A stretch of 64,000 bases of DNA, from contig CAZCSV010000004.1 in assembly GCA_964501535.1 (NCBI GenBank), positions 124,001 through 188,000 on the forward strand, read 5' to 3'. The notes beneath the pieces are model-generated. The model did no database searches. It saw only the letters and a list, made by a program, of their open reading frames with translations, and was not told the DNA's origin. Shown here one piece after another: positions 41,093-49,950 of the stretch. Made by a program: the position numbers and the translations under genes. Origin of the DNA: FEN-1279 sp964501535. Its GTDB lineage: Bacteria > Bacteroidota > Ignavibacteria > Tepidaquicellales > Tepidaquicellaceae. How positions within the stretch are numbered: the first letter of the stretch is position 1; the number at the start of each line of letters is the position of its first letter.

Positions 41093-43843
41093 ATGCCTAA
41101 AAAATATGTATATTATTTCGGTGGAAAAAAGGCAGATGGTAGAGCAAATATGAAATCCCTCCTCGGAGGAAAAGGCGCCAATCTAGCAGAAATGGTAAAC
41201 ATCGGTTTACCGGTCCCGGCAGGATTCACAATTTCAACGGAAGTCTGTACGGCTTATTATAAAAACAAGAAAAAATATCCAAAAGAATTAAAATCGCAGG
41301 TTTTAAACGCACTTGCAAGAGTAGAAAAGCAGATGGGCGCAAAATTCGGCGATAAAGTAAATCCATTATTGGTTTCTGTCCGTTCGGGTGCAAGAAGCTC
41401 GATGCCAGGAATGATGGAGACGGTTTTGAACGTGGGGTTAAACGATGTAACCAGAGAAGGACTAATTGCAAAAACAGGAAATCCGAGATTTGTTTATGAT
41501 TCACAAAGAAGGCTTATACAGATGTATTCGGATGTTGTGATGGAAAAAGCGGCGGGTATTGAGACTGCCGAAGGCAAGGGTGTAAGGCAGCAGCTCGAGA
41601 AAGAGCTTCACAAAATGAAAACGGAAAAAGGGTATAAATTAGATACGGATTTGACAGCGGATGATTTAAAACAGCTTGTTGAGATTTACAAGGCGAAGGT
41701 GTTCGAAGTGCTAGGAAAACCATTTCCCGAAGATGCTATGGAGCAGTTATGGGGAGCGATAGGTGCGGTATTCCAGAGCTGGATGGGCAAGAGAGCGATT
41801 TCGTACAGAAGAATAGAGAGCATTCCCGATGAATGGGGAACAGCGGTCAACGTTCAGTCGATGGTATTCGGAAACATGGGTGACACGTCGGCGACGGGTG
41901 TTGCCTTTACAAGAAATCCCGCTACGGGAGACGAGCATTTTTACGGTGAATGGCTTGTGAATGCGCAGGGTGAGGATGTTGTAGCCGGGATAAGGACTCC
42001 GAATCCGATTAACGAAGTCGGGAAGAGCGAGCACAATCAGCATTTAGTTTCGCTTGAAATGGGAATGCCCGCGGTCTACAAACAACTTGATAAGATTCAG
42101 AAGAATCTCGAGAAGCATTATCATGATATGCTTGATTTGGAATTCACAATTCAGGACGGTACGCTTTATATGCTTCAGTGCAGGGTCGGAAAACGCAACG
42201 GTGCGGCGGCTGTAAAGATGGCGGTCGATATGTACAAGCAGAGACTGATTTCGAAAGAAGAAGCGGTAACGAGGGTAAAGCCGGAACAGCTTGATGAATT
42301 ATTACATCCCGTACTCGAGGCGGCGGCAGAGAAGGTTGCGGTACGAATTGCAAGAGGTTTACCTGCAGGACCCGGCGGAGCGACGGGACAGGTGGTATTT
42401 TCGGCAGAGGATGCGGTCGAATGGGCAAAGGAAGGAAAGCAGGTCGTGCTTGTGAGAGAGGAAACGAATCCCGAGGATATAGAAGGAATGCGTGCGGCAG
42501 AAGCGATATTGACAGCCCGCGGCGGGATGACTTCACACGCGGCACTCGTAGCCCGAGGCTGGGGAAAATGCTGTATAGTGGGAGCTGGTGAAATCGAAGT
42601 AGATTATGAAAACAAAGAATTCACGGTAGGCGGACACACGATAAAAGAGGGCGAATGGATTTCATTAAACGGGACAAAGGGTTATGTATATCAGGGACAG
42701 GTACCTATGATAGATGTAGATGCGGAGAATCCTGTGCTTGTGGAATTCCTGAAGATTTGCGATAAGGTGAGGGTGCTGAAAATCCGTACAAACGCAGATA
42801 CACCGGAAGATGCGGCAAAAGCAAGGTCATTCGGTGCAGAAGGCATAGGTCTTTTCAGAACAGAGCATATGTTTTACGGAGAAGGCTCGGAGCAGGCGTT
42901 ATTCTTACTAAGGAAAATGATTATGTCGGAGACAGAAGCAGAAAGAAGAAATGCGCTGAACGAATTATTCCCGTTCGTAAAGGAAGACATAAAAGGAACG
43001 TTATTGGCGATGGACGGTTTTCCGGTGACAGTCAGGACACTCGACCCGCCGCTTCACGAATTTGTTCCGGATAATCAGGAGCAGAAGGAGAAGCTTGCGG
43101 AGAGCCTGGGAATTTCGATAGATGACTTCAACACGAGGTCCGATAAGCTGCACGAAAACAATCCGATGCTCGGACATCGCGGAGTAAGGCTCGGAATAAC
43201 ATATCCCGAAATAACGGAAATGCAGGTGAGGGCGATACTCGAAGCGACGGCGGAGCTTATTACCGAAGGCAGGAAACCTTTCCCGGAAATTATGATACCC
43301 GTAGTCGGAATAGAGCTCGAGCTTAAGCATCAGTACGGAATAATACAGAAGATATACAAGGAAGTGCTCGAGAAATTCGGTTTAAAGAAAATAAATCATC
43401 TGGTGGGAACTATGATAGAGATACCGAGAGCGGCAATAACGTCAGACAAGATTGCGGAGTATGCACAGTTCTTCTCTTTCGGAACGAACGATATGACACA
43501 GATGGCATTTGGATTTTCCAGAGATGATATTGGTTCATTCTTACCCGATTATTTAAAGAAAAAATTATTACCCGTTGACCCGTTCCAGGTGATTGACAGG
43601 GCAGGGGTCGGAAGGTTAATGACTGTCGGTGTGGAAAGAGGCAGAAGAGTAAGACCCGATTTGAAAGTCGGTATCTGCGGAGAGCACGGTGGAGAGCCGA
43701 ACTCAATAGAGTTCTGTCATCAGCTCGGACTCAACTATGTAAGCTGTTCACCGTTCAGGGTGCCGATAGCACGTCTTGCGGCGGCGAGGTCAGCGGTGGA
43801 GTTCAAGTTCGGATGTATATTTGCACCTGCAAAGAAGAAGTAA
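41093..43843 (+). CDS. ppdK: Pyruvate, phosphate dikinase
   Basis: The 916-residue protein is full length. The N-terminal ATP-grasp domain begins KYVYYFGGKKADGRANMKSLLGGKGANLAEM. The phosphohistidine domain holds TARGGMTSHAALVARGWGKCC with His482. The C-terminal PEP/pyruvate barrel includes GIGLFRTEHMF, MIPVVGIELEL, FSFGTNDMTQMAFGFSRDD and the GLNYVSCSPFRVP catalytic Cys. It interconverts pyruvate, ATP and phosphate with PEP, AMP and pyrophosphate, supporting gluconeogenesis or pyrophosphate-driven glycolysis in the cytoplasm. It stands alone with its own leader and a hairpin terminator downstream. Confidence 0.98.
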   Translation: MPKKYVYYFGGKKADGRANMKSLLGGKGANLAEMVNIGLPVPAGFTISTEVCTAYYKNKKKYPKELKSQVLNALARVEKQMGAKFGDKVNPLLVSVRSGARSSMPGMMETVLNVGLNDVTREGLIAKTGNPRFVYDSQRRLIQMYSDVVMEKAAGIETAEGKGVRQQLEKELHKMKTEKGYKLDTDLTADDLKQLVEIYKAKVFEVLGKPFPEDAMEQLWGAIGAVFQSWMGKRAISYRRIESIPDEWGTAVNVQSMVFGNMGDTSATGVAFTRNPATGDEHFYGEWLVNAQGEDVVAGIRTPNPINEVGKSEHNQHLVSLEMGMPAVYKQLDKIQKNLEKHYHDMLDLEFTIQDGTLYMLQCRVGKRNGAAAVKMAVDMYKQRLISKEEAVTRVKPEQLDELLHPVLEAAAEKVAVRIARGLPAGPGGATGQVVFSAEDAVEWAKEGKQVVLVREETNPEDIEGMRAAEAILTARGGMTSHAALVARGWGKCCIVGAGEIEVDYENKEFTVGGHTIKEGEWISLNGTKGYVYQGQVPMIDVDAENPVLVEFLKICDKVRVLKIRTNADTPEDAAKARSFGAEGIGLFRTEHMFYGEGSEQALFLLRKMIMSETEAERRNALNELFPFVKEDIKGTLLAMDGFPVTVRTLDPPLHEFVPDNQEQKEKLAESLGISIDDFNTRSDKLHENNPMLGHRGVRLGITYPEITEMQVRAILEATAELITEGRKPFPEIMIPVVGIELELKHQYGIIQKIYKEVLEKFGLKKINHLVGTMIEIPRAAITSDKIAEYAQFFSFGTNDMTQMAFGFSRDDIGSFLPDYLKKKLLPVDPFQVIDRAGVGRLMTVGVERGRRVRPDLKVGICGEHGGEPNSIEFCHQLGLNYVSCSPFRVPIARLAAARSAVEFKFGCIFAPAKKK

Positions 43844-43870
43844 TATAATCTAAAAAGATAATAAAGTAAG

Positions 43871-43905
43871 TCGTTCCTGTGCGAAAGTGCGGGAACGATT
43901 TTTTT
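43871..43905 (+). terminator. Intrinsic terminator after ppdK
   Basis: Arms tcgttcctgtgc (43871-43882) and gtgcgggaacga (43887-43898) pair with some G-U around a gaaa tetraloop, followed by seven T. The same 28-base hairpin recurs at 44036-44063, so it may also be a dispersed repeat unit that happens to terminate. Confidence 0.85.
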
Positions 43906-43932
43906 ATATTCATAAAAAATACTAATAGTGTC

Positions 43933-44021
43933 ACCCCTGCGTCCCCGCAATGATCTTGAGCGGGGATCTAGCAGGGGTCTCGTTTTTAAAAGAGCGATAC
44001 CTGCCAAGAGCGTGCAGGTAT
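43933..44021. repeat. Palindromic elements between two copies of the same hairpin
   Basis: A nested palindrome has outer arms acccctgc (43933-43940) and gcaggggt (43971-43978) and inner arms tccccgc (43942-43948) and gcgggga (43960-43966). A second has arms atacctgc (43997-44004) and gcaggtat (44014-44021). Both are more G+C-rich than the region and share a CCTGC/GCAGG core with the flanking hairpins, which suggests a mobile or REP-like family. No ORF is seen. Confidence 0.7.
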
Positions 44022-44035
44022 GACAATGGGTGTTG

Positions 44036-44069
44036 TCGTTCCTGTGCGAAAGTGCGGGAACGATTTTTT
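44036..44069. terminator. Second copy of the tcgttcctgtgc hairpin, ends queG side
   Basis: Arms 44036-44047 and 44052-44063 around gaaa are identical to the hairpin after ppdK, with six T at 44064-44069. The T-run overlaps the queG stop codon. Read from the minus strand the leading A-run and stem could also end the queG operon. Confidence 0.75.
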
Positions 44070-44988
44070 ATTTAATTCTTACCAAATTACTTTTCCATTT
44101 TTTGTAACTCGCACGTTTGATGGTCGAACCTGCGAGTTCCGAATTGAATTCTTCTTCGGTCATTTTTAATAATTCATCGCGGGTTTTGTTGAAGACGGAT
44201 TTTAAGGGGAAGAACGATTCGTCTTCGGTGAAGAATTTCTTTTTATTATACGGGCAGACGTCCTGGCAGATATCGCATCCGAAGAGCCAGTTGTTTAGAT
44301 TAATATGAGCGGGAATTTCTTTTTCGTTTTCGATTGTATGGTATGCGATACAGAGGTTTGCATCGAGTTTATAATCGTCATAGAGTGCGCCCGTCGGACA
44401 GGATTTCAGGCATAGATTACATTTACCGCACAAATCCTCGATTGGCTTATCGGGTTCGAGTTCGATGTTCACGAGTATATCACCAATAAAGAAGAAGCTC
44501 CCGTATTCGGGATTAATCACAATCGTGTTTTTTCCCTGCCAGCCGATTCCTGATTTAACTGCCCGGCGTTTTTCCATAACGGGACCGTCGTCAACGTAGT
44601 ATTTTGTTTTTAATCCTGGGACAAATTCCTTTAAGTCCCTGCCGATATTTTTTAATTTTTTTTTAATCACTTTATGATAGTCCCCCTTACCCCAGCTATA
44701 GCGGGAAATTTTCGGTATATCGGGAGATTCGATACGATTAAACGGAGCATTATACAGAAGGGCAAGAGATATCACGGATTTCACATCTGGAAGAATCAAC
44801 GAAGGGTCGGTTCGCTCGTCAATATTGCGAGCAAACCAGTCCATATCTGCATTCCTGCCTTCGGCAAGCCATTTTTTTAAATATTTATTTTCTTCGGACA
44901 GAGGTTCAGCTTTAGATATTCCGACTTTAAAGAAGCCGTAGCTTTTGCAGATTTCTTTTATTCGTGATGTAATTATATATTTATCCAT
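44068..44988 (-). CDS. queG: Epoxyqueuosine reductase
   Basis: The 306-residue protein is QueG, the cobalamin and iron-sulfur enzyme that makes queuosine from epoxyqueuosine in tRNA anticodons. Marks are ADMDWFARNIDERTDPSLILPDVKSVI, ISRYSWGKGDYHKVI, YYVDDGPVMEKRRAVKSGIGWQGKNT, and two 4Fe-4S motifs, CGKCNLCLKSCPTGAL and CDICQDVCPYNKK. It lacks the C-terminal HEAT extension seen in E. coli QueG, like many short forms. It is the most distal gene of the minus-strand run, 63 bases after the Rieske gene. Confidence 0.96.
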   Translation of the reverse strand: MDKYIITSRIKEICKSYGFFKVGISKAEPLSEENKYLKKWLAEGRNADMDWFARNIDERTDPSLILPDVKSVISLALLYNAPFNRIESPDIPKISRYSWGKGDYHKVIKKKLKNIGRDLKEFVPGLKTKYYVDDGPVMEKRRAVKSGIGWQGKNTIVINPEYGSFFFIGDILVNIELEPDKPIEDLCGKCNLCLKSCPTGALYDDYKLDANLCIAYHTIENEKEIPAHINLNNWLFGCDICQDVCPYNKKKFFTEDESFFPLKSVFNKTRDELLKMTEEEFNSELAGSTIKRASYKKWKSNLVRIK

Positions 44989-45051
44989 TTTTCACTTTCA
45001 GCCACAGATTCACAGATTAAGCTTTTTAGAAAATAATAAAAGGAAATGAAA

Positions 45052-45393
45052 TTAGAAATCGAAATTGAATTTTTTTGATTCTTGAGGTTTTACATATAGA
45101 ATTCCGTCTTCAATTTTAGTTTCAAAGATTCTCAGTTTACCTCCTTCGAATGCTTTAGATTCGCCGGAGGTAAGGCTGAACTCATAAAAGTGGATAGGGC
45201 AGACTATGCATTCGTTTTGTATAAAGCCTTCAAACATTTTCGGAGTATGGTTGTGCGGGCAGACATTATCGACAGCGAAGATTTTATCTTTGACTTTAAA
45301 TACGGCTATTTCAGTGTCGCTGTCGAGCTGGAATTTTCTGCCCTGCGATTCATCGAGGTCGGATACATTACATATTTTTATAAAATCTTTCAT
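45052..45393 (-). CDS. Rieske [2Fe-2S] ferredoxin-like protein
   Basis: The 113-residue protein is a single Rieske domain with Cys45-x-His47 (CPH) and Cys65-x2-His68 (CPIH), the 2Fe-2S ligands, and the surrounding VCPHNHTPKMFEGF and CIVCPIHFYEFSLTSGE. No signal or membrane anchor is seen, so it should be a soluble cytoplasmic electron carrier like NirD or BphF-type ferredoxins. No matching oxygenase or nitrite reductase gene is adjacent; it sits between the STAS gene (17-base gap) and queG. Confidence 0.92.
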   Translation of the reverse strand: MKDFIKICNVSDLDESQGRKFQLDSDTEIAVFKVKDKIFAVDNVCPHNHTPKMFEGFIQNECIVCPIHFYEFSLTSGESKAFEGGKLRIFETKIEDGILYVKPQESKKFNFDF

Positions 45394-45410
45394 ATGTAAA
45401 TATATGAAAT

Positions 45411-45722
45411 TTATTTTTCGTCGATATTGAACACTCTATCGAGCCGTGCGAGTTTGAGCAAATCAATTACATTCTTGTTCAAATTCTGAAGAATAATTTT
45501 TGCACCTTTATCTCTTTCGATTCTTTCTGCAAGCAGGAGGCAGGAAAGTCCCGAGCTGTCGCATCTTGTGACGTCACCGAGGTCGATAATGAACTGGTTA
45601 TTGATTTCCTTCTGAAGGAATATCAATTCGGTTTTAAGAGCGGAGGAAATTTCCTGTCCGAGATTTTTTTCTTTCAGCTTGAAGATTGTTTTGTCTGTTT
45701 GTTTATCAATTTCGTATTTCAT
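45411..45722 (-). CDS. STAS domain anti-sigma factor antagonist
   Basis: The 103-residue protein is a lone STAS domain: FIIDLGDVTRCDSSGLSCLLLAERI with Ser56/Ser57 at the phosphorylation position used by SpoIIAA and RsbV. In that family the unphosphorylated form binds an anti-sigma kinase and frees a sigma factor. No kinase, phosphatase or sigma factor gene is nearby, so its partner is elsewhere. It begins 20 bases after pnp on the same strand. Confidence 0.9.
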   Translation of the reverse strand: MKYEIDKQTDKTIFKLKEKNLGQEISSALKTELIFLQKEINNQFIIDLGDVTRCDSSGLSCLLLAERIERDKGAKIILQNLNKNVIDLLKLARLDRVFNIDEK

Positions 45723-45742
45723 AAAGATTTCCTTTTCAAATA

Positions 45743-47890
45743 TTATTTTTTTTCTCTTGGTTTAGGAGGTCTTCTTGTTTCGTGGTGCTCGTATTTTTCC
45801 GTTTTTTCGGGTTTCAGCAATGCCTTTCTGCTCAACCTCAGTTTGCCCATTTCATCAATTCCAAGGAGCTTCACCTGCACGGTATCGCCGACTTTCAGGA
45901 CGTCGGCTACTTTAGCGACGCGTTTTACATCGATTTCGGAAATATGAAGAAGTCCCTCTTTGTTCGGGATGATTTCCACGAATGCTCCAAAATCCTTTAT
46001 TGATTTAACCACGCCGTCGTATATTTTTCCGACTTCGGGGACTTCGGTAAGACGCATAATCATATTTCTTGCGATTGCCGCGCTTTCCTTACTGACAGCG
46101 GCGATAGTGACTTTACCTTCGTCGTCGATATCGATTTCGGATTTACTTTCGGCGATAATATGCCGAATCATTTTTCCTCCCGGTCCGATGACCGTGCCTA
46201 TCATATCGACTGGAACCGTCAGAGTATACAGGTGCGGAGCAAATTGTGATATTGATTCACGCGGTTCGGAAAGTGACTGAGTCATAATTCCGAGTATATG
46301 CAGTCTTCCTTCTCTGGCCTGTGACAGAGCTTTTTCCATAATATCGAAAGAGATTCCTCTGATTTTAATATCCATTTGAATTGCGGTAATTCCGTCGGTT
46401 GTTCCGGCGACTTTAAAGTCCATATCGCCGAAATGGTCTTCGGTTCCGAGAATATCGCTTAGTATTACCACCTTATCCTCTTCTTTAATCAGCCCCATTG
46501 CGATTCCCGCAACAGGTTTTTTGATTTTAACGCCACCATCCATCAACGAAAGTGTTCCCGCACAGACAGTAGCCATAGATGAGGAGCCATTTGATTCGAG
46601 TATATCAGAAACAATCCTGATAGTATAAGGGAAGTCGTTGATGTCCGGGAGCATTTTTTTCAGGGCTCTTTCGGCGAGATTTCCGTGTCCGATTTCTCTT
46701 CTTCCCGGTCCGGGTCTTCCTCCGACTTCTCCCGTACTGAATGACGGGAAATTGTAGTGAAGAATAAATCTTTTATAGGATTCCTCTTTAAGGAGTCCTT
46801 CTACAAGCTGTGCATCCTGTTTAGTACCGAGCGTCATTGTAGTCAGGCTTTGAGTTTCGCCTCTTGTAAAGAGTGCGGAGCCATGAGTACGCGGCAGCAC
46901 GGACACTTCGCATGTAATAGGTCTGATTTCGGTATAATTTCTTCCGTCGAGACGTCTTCCTTCTTCGAGAATCATTTTTCTCATATCTTCCTGCTGTAAA
47001 TCGCTCATTATTTCGCTGAGTTTCATTTCCATTTCGGGATATTTTTCAGCCAGTGCGGTCTGGACGGAGTCATAGAGTTCTTTGTGCCGGTTATGTCTTT
47101 CATCTTTTGTAAGAATGGTTCTGTCGAGGCGGTGAATTTCATCGTAGTACAAGTTTTTCACATCGTTGAACATTTCTGAAATATCATCGGACGGAAGTAT
47201 AGGTTTTTTAGCTTTACCAATTTCTTTGGCAAATTCCAGCTGGAAGTTACAAAGCTCTATAATATGTTTGTGGGCGAATTTAACCCCTTCGAGGAAGGCT
47301 GCTTCTGAGATTTCTTTAGCTTCGCCCTCGACCATAACTATAGAATCGACAGTACCGGCGACTGAGATATCGTAATCACCTTTCTCGATTTGTTCGAACG
47401 TGGGATTAACAATAAGTTCGCCGTCAATTCTCGTGACTCTGACTTCCGATACAGGAATATCGAAAGGGATGTCGGATATCAAGAGAGCGGCGGAAGCTCC
47501 GACGCATCCCAATATGTCCGCATCCGACTCACCGTCGGATGAATAGACGTTACAGTTTATTTGTGTTTCGTTGAAGTAACCTTCCGTGAACATAGGTCTT
47601 ATCGGTCTGTCGATTAATCTTGCCGATAATATTTCTTTCTCCGTCGGTCTTCCTTCGCGTTTAAAAAAACCTCCGGGAATTTTCCCTGCGGAAGCAGATT
47701 TTTCCCTATAGTCGACGGACAGCGGGAAGAAATCCTGTCCCGGTGTCGGCTCATCTTTAGCCACGACGGTACACAAGACCACGTTATCGTCCTGTGAAAT
47801 CAGCACGGCGCCGTTTGCCTGTTTTGCAACGCGTCCGGTCTCAAGCATAATTGTCTTTCCGCCAATTACAATACTCTTTTTATGAATCAT
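45743..47890 (-). CDS. pnp: Polyribonucleotide nucleotidyltransferase (PNPase)
   Basis: The 715-residue protein is complete: first RNase PH core (GRVAKQANGAVLISQDDNVVL, FFKREGRPTEKEIL, RLIDRPIRPMF), helical linker, second core (RTHGSALFTRGETQSL, DILESNGSSSMATVCAGTLSLMDGG, DILGTEDHFGDMDFKVAG), KH domain (IGTVIGPGGKMIRHI) and S1 domain (VGKIYDGVVKSIKDFGAFVEI). It degrades RNA from the 3' end with phosphate in the cytoplasm. It follows rpsO by 111 bases, the classical rpsO-pnp order; the gap shows no clear hairpin. The tail after S1 is basic. Confidence 0.98.
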   Translation of the reverse strand: MIHKKSIVIGGKTIMLETGRVAKQANGAVLISQDDNVVLCTVVAKDEPTPGQDFFPLSVDYREKSASAGKIPGGFFKREGRPTEKEILSARLIDRPIRPMFTEGYFNETQINCNVYSSDGESDADILGCVGASAALLISDIPFDIPVSEVRVTRIDGELIVNPTFEQIEKGDYDISVAGTVDSIVMVEGEAKEISEAAFLEGVKFAHKHIIELCNFQLEFAKEIGKAKKPILPSDDISEMFNDVKNLYYDEIHRLDRTILTKDERHNRHKELYDSVQTALAEKYPEMEMKLSEIMSDLQQEDMRKMILEEGRRLDGRNYTEIRPITCEVSVLPRTHGSALFTRGETQSLTTMTLGTKQDAQLVEGLLKEESYKRFILHYNFPSFSTGEVGGRPGPGRREIGHGNLAERALKKMLPDINDFPYTIRIVSDILESNGSSSMATVCAGTLSLMDGGVKIKKPVAGIAMGLIKEEDKVVILSDILGTEDHFGDMDFKVAGTTDGITAIQMDIKIRGISFDIMEKALSQAREGRLHILGIMTQSLSEPRESISQFAPHLYTLTVPVDMIGTVIGPGGKMIRHIIAESKSEIDIDDEGKVTIAAVSKESAAIARNMIMRLTEVPEVGKIYDGVVKSIKDFGAFVEIIPNKEGLLHISEIDVKRVAKVADVLKVGDTVQVKLLGIDEMGKLRLSRKALLKPEKTEKYEHHETRRPPKPREKK

Positions 47891-48001
47891 AATTTTTTTT
47901 AATTAGTTAAATAATATTCTTACAATAAATACAGAACCAGTAATATTCTGAGTGTCATTAAGAAATTTGAAATACAATAAAGTTCAATTCTTAAAAACGA
48001 A

Positions 48002-48274
48002 TTATTTTCTCAGGTCTAAGTCTTTTACGATCTGTCTGTATCGAGTAATATCTTTCTTCTCGAGATATTTAAGCAGTCTTCTTCTTTTACCAACCATTTT
48101 GAGCAGGCCTGTCCTCGAATGGTTATCTTTTTTATGCGAAGTAAAATGCCCTGCGGACAATTCATTAATTCTGTTTGTAAGAATTGCTATCTGCACCTCG
48201 GGTCTTCCCGAGTCTTTTTCCGATTTACCGAATTTTTTGGTAATGTCGGTTTTTTGTTCTTTCGTTATTGCCAT
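48002..48274 (-). CDS. rpsO: 30S ribosomal protein S15
   Basis: The 90-residue protein is a full-length S15: KFGKSEKDSGRPEVQIAILTNRINELS, HFTSHKKDNHSRTGLLKMVGKRRRLLKYLEKKD and RYRQIVKDLDLRK. It binds 16S rRNA early in 30S assembly, at the central domain. The order ribF-rpsO-pnp is widely conserved in bacteria and is kept here. It starts 24 bases after ribF. Confidence 0.99.
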   Translation of the reverse strand: MAITKEQKTDITKKFGKSEKDSGRPEVQIAILTNRINELSAGHFTSHKKDNHSRTGLLKMVGKRRRLLKYLEKKDITRYRQIVKDLDLRK

Positions 48275-48298
48275 TTTTAATTTTTAATTTATTAAATG

Positions 48299-49234
48299 TT
48301 AAATTTTGTTATATAAACTTTCACAAATTTCTTTATCTTTATTCAATTGCACGATAAGTTCGTCGAGCGATGCGAATTTTTTTTCCTCTCTCAAGAATTT
48401 AACGAAGAAAATTTTTATAATTTCGCCATAAATATCCTCATTAAAATCGAACACGTTAACTTCAAGGAACAGGTTTTTTTGCTCTTTGATTGTAGGTCTG
48501 AAGCCTATATTCATCATTCCGTAGTATTTTTCACCGTGAATTTCCGCCGACACGAAATAGACGCCGTTTTTTGGAATCAATTTATAATCCGAAAGCGGCT
48601 GAATATTAGCAGTCGGAAAGCCCATTTTGTTGCCGCGTCTGTCGCCGTAAAGGACTTTTCCCGAAAAGTAATAGTTATTTCCGAGAATTTCAGATGCCTT
48701 TTCAACGTTGCCGTCATAAAGAAGATTTCTCACGGTAGTACTGTTAATCTTATCGCCGTCCAGTTTAAATTCATCGACTTTGTGAACTGCAATTCCGTTC
48801 TTTTTCGAGAACTCTTTTACCGACTCATAGTTCCCTTCTCTGTTTTTGCCGAAGTTATGGTCATAGCCGAAGACTACATCGGTAAGACCGATTTTTTTTA
48901 TAAGGTAATCACAATAGAACTCTTCTGCACTTATTCCCGAAAACTTTTCATTAAAATCAATGATATACACCAAATCGATTCCGAGCTTTTCGAATTCAAT
49001 AAGTTTCTCTTCCGTAGTGGAAAGAAGTTTAATATCTTTGTGTTTATTTTTAAGAATTATCTGGGGATGGGGGTCAAAAGTAACGACGACGCCCCTCAGT
49101 TTTTTATCGTTTTTAATACCGATTAAATCCGATATGATTTTCTTATGTCCCAAATGAATTCCATCGAATGTCCCGACTGTAACAACGCTACTCCTGTCAT
49201 AGCAATATTCTCCGTCTTCTTTTACTACACGCAT
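48299..49234 (-). CDS. ribF: Bifunctional riboflavin kinase/FAD synthetase
   Basis: The 311-residue protein has the N-terminal FAD synthetase domain (VVTVGTFDGIHLGHKKII, GVVVTFDPHPQIIL, DVVFGYDHNFGKNREGN, INSTTVRNLL) and the C-terminal riboflavin kinase domain (VLYGDRRGNKMGFPTANIQP, NGVYFVSAEIHGEKYYGMMNIGFRPT, VNVFDFNEDIYG). It makes FMN and FAD in the cytoplasm. No FMN riboswitch is recognised upstream. It starts 2 bases after the peroxiredoxin stop, so those two genes are coupled. Confidence 0.97.
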   Translation of the reverse strand: MRVVKEDGEYCYDRSSVVTVGTFDGIHLGHKKIISDLIGIKNDKKLRGVVVTFDPHPQIILKNKHKDIKLLSTTEEKLIEFEKLGIDLVYIIDFNEKFSGISAEEFYCDYLIKKIGLTDVVFGYDHNFGKNREGNYESVKEFSKKNGIAVHKVDEFKLDGDKINSTTVRNLLYDGNVEKASEILGNNYYFSGKVLYGDRRGNKMGFPTANIQPLSDYKLIPKNGVYFVSAEIHGEKYYGMMNIGFRPTIKEQKNLFLEVNVFDFNEDIYGEIIKIFFVKFLREEKKFASLDELIVQLNKDKEICESLYNKI

Positions 49235-49236
49235 TT

Positions 49237-49722
49237 TTACAGAGACTTTAGTACTTCCTTAATTTTTTCGAAATTCGGCAATTGGCCTGCATCTTCCAGT
49301 ATTTCAGCATAACGGATTACGCCTTCTTTATCTACTATAAAAGCAGACCTTTTAGAAACCCCATTCATACCGAGGACAAATCCGCCATCGGGATAAAGCG
49401 TGCCGTATTTTGCACAGACTTCTTTATTAAAGTCACTAAGCAAAGGAATTGTAATATGATTTTGTTTTGCCCAAGCTTCCTGAGTGAAGATAGAATCAAC
49501 ACTTATACCTATCACGTCTGCATTCAGATTCGAATAGAATTCAAAACCTTCTGAAATACTGCACATTTCGTTAGTGCAAACGCCTGTAAAAGAGAGTGGG
49601 TAAAAAAGAACAACCAAGTTTTTACCCTTGAAATCCTTTAAGGAGATATCTTTGATATCGCCTGTCTGGTTTTTGGATTTTAAAGTAAAATCAGGGGCTT
49701 TGTTTCCAATATTAATTGCCAT
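49237..49722 (-). CDS. Peroxiredoxin (AhpC/TSA family)
   Basis: The 161-residue thioredoxin-fold protein has the peroxidatic motif PLSFTGVCTNEMC, with Cys49 in the P...T..C context and a second Cys at 54, then DVIGISVDSIFTQEAWAKQ and LLSDFNKEVCAKYG. It reduces peroxides using thiols; the resolving Cys may be Cys54 or the later one in EVCAKYG. No signal peptide, so cytoplasmic. It heads the minus-strand run and is divergent from the T9SS gene at 49951, with a 228-base shared upstream region that is A+T-rich. Confidence 0.93.
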   Translation of the reverse strand: MAINIGNKAPDFTLKSKNQTGDIKDISLKDFKGKNLVVLFYPLSFTGVCTNEMCSISEGFEFYSNLNADVIGISVDSIFTQEAWAKQNHITIPLLSDFNKEVCAKYGTLYPDGGFVLGMNGVSKRSAFIVDKEGVIRYAEILEDAGQLPNFEKIKEVLKSL

Positions 49723-49937
49723 AATAAATATTTAATTTTTAAATAAACATTTAATATAACAAATTAGGAAAATATTAACAATCCGATATAATCCCTACAA
49801 AAATCGTTAAAAATGCCAATAAATTCTAAAAAAATGATATTGCAAATAAAACATTCATTAGTTACTTTTACACAATATAAAATTTTTAATAAATTTTTTA
49901 ATAAACAAATATTTGCATTTATAAAAGAATGCAAAAG

Positions 49938-49943
49938 AAGGAG
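49938..49943 (+). promoter_or_regulatory. Shine-Dalgarno site fixing the start at 49951
   Basis: The sequence aaggag lies 7 bases before the ATG at 49951, which opens a clean signal peptide. The reading frame is open back to 49813, but the extra residues are basic and lack a signal, so this site decides the start. Such clear ribosome sites are uncommon in this window. Confidence 0.8.
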
Positions 49944-49950
49944 TAAAAAT

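Noticed and set aside
43871..44069. CRISPR-like array
   Set aside because: The two identical hairpins are 165 bases apart with unrelated palindromes between them; there is no regular repeat-spacer period.
49813..49950. N-terminal extension of the exported protein starting at 49951
   Set aside because: The extra 46 residues are basic and low-complexity, while the ATG at 49951 has an aaggag site and opens a normal signal peptide.
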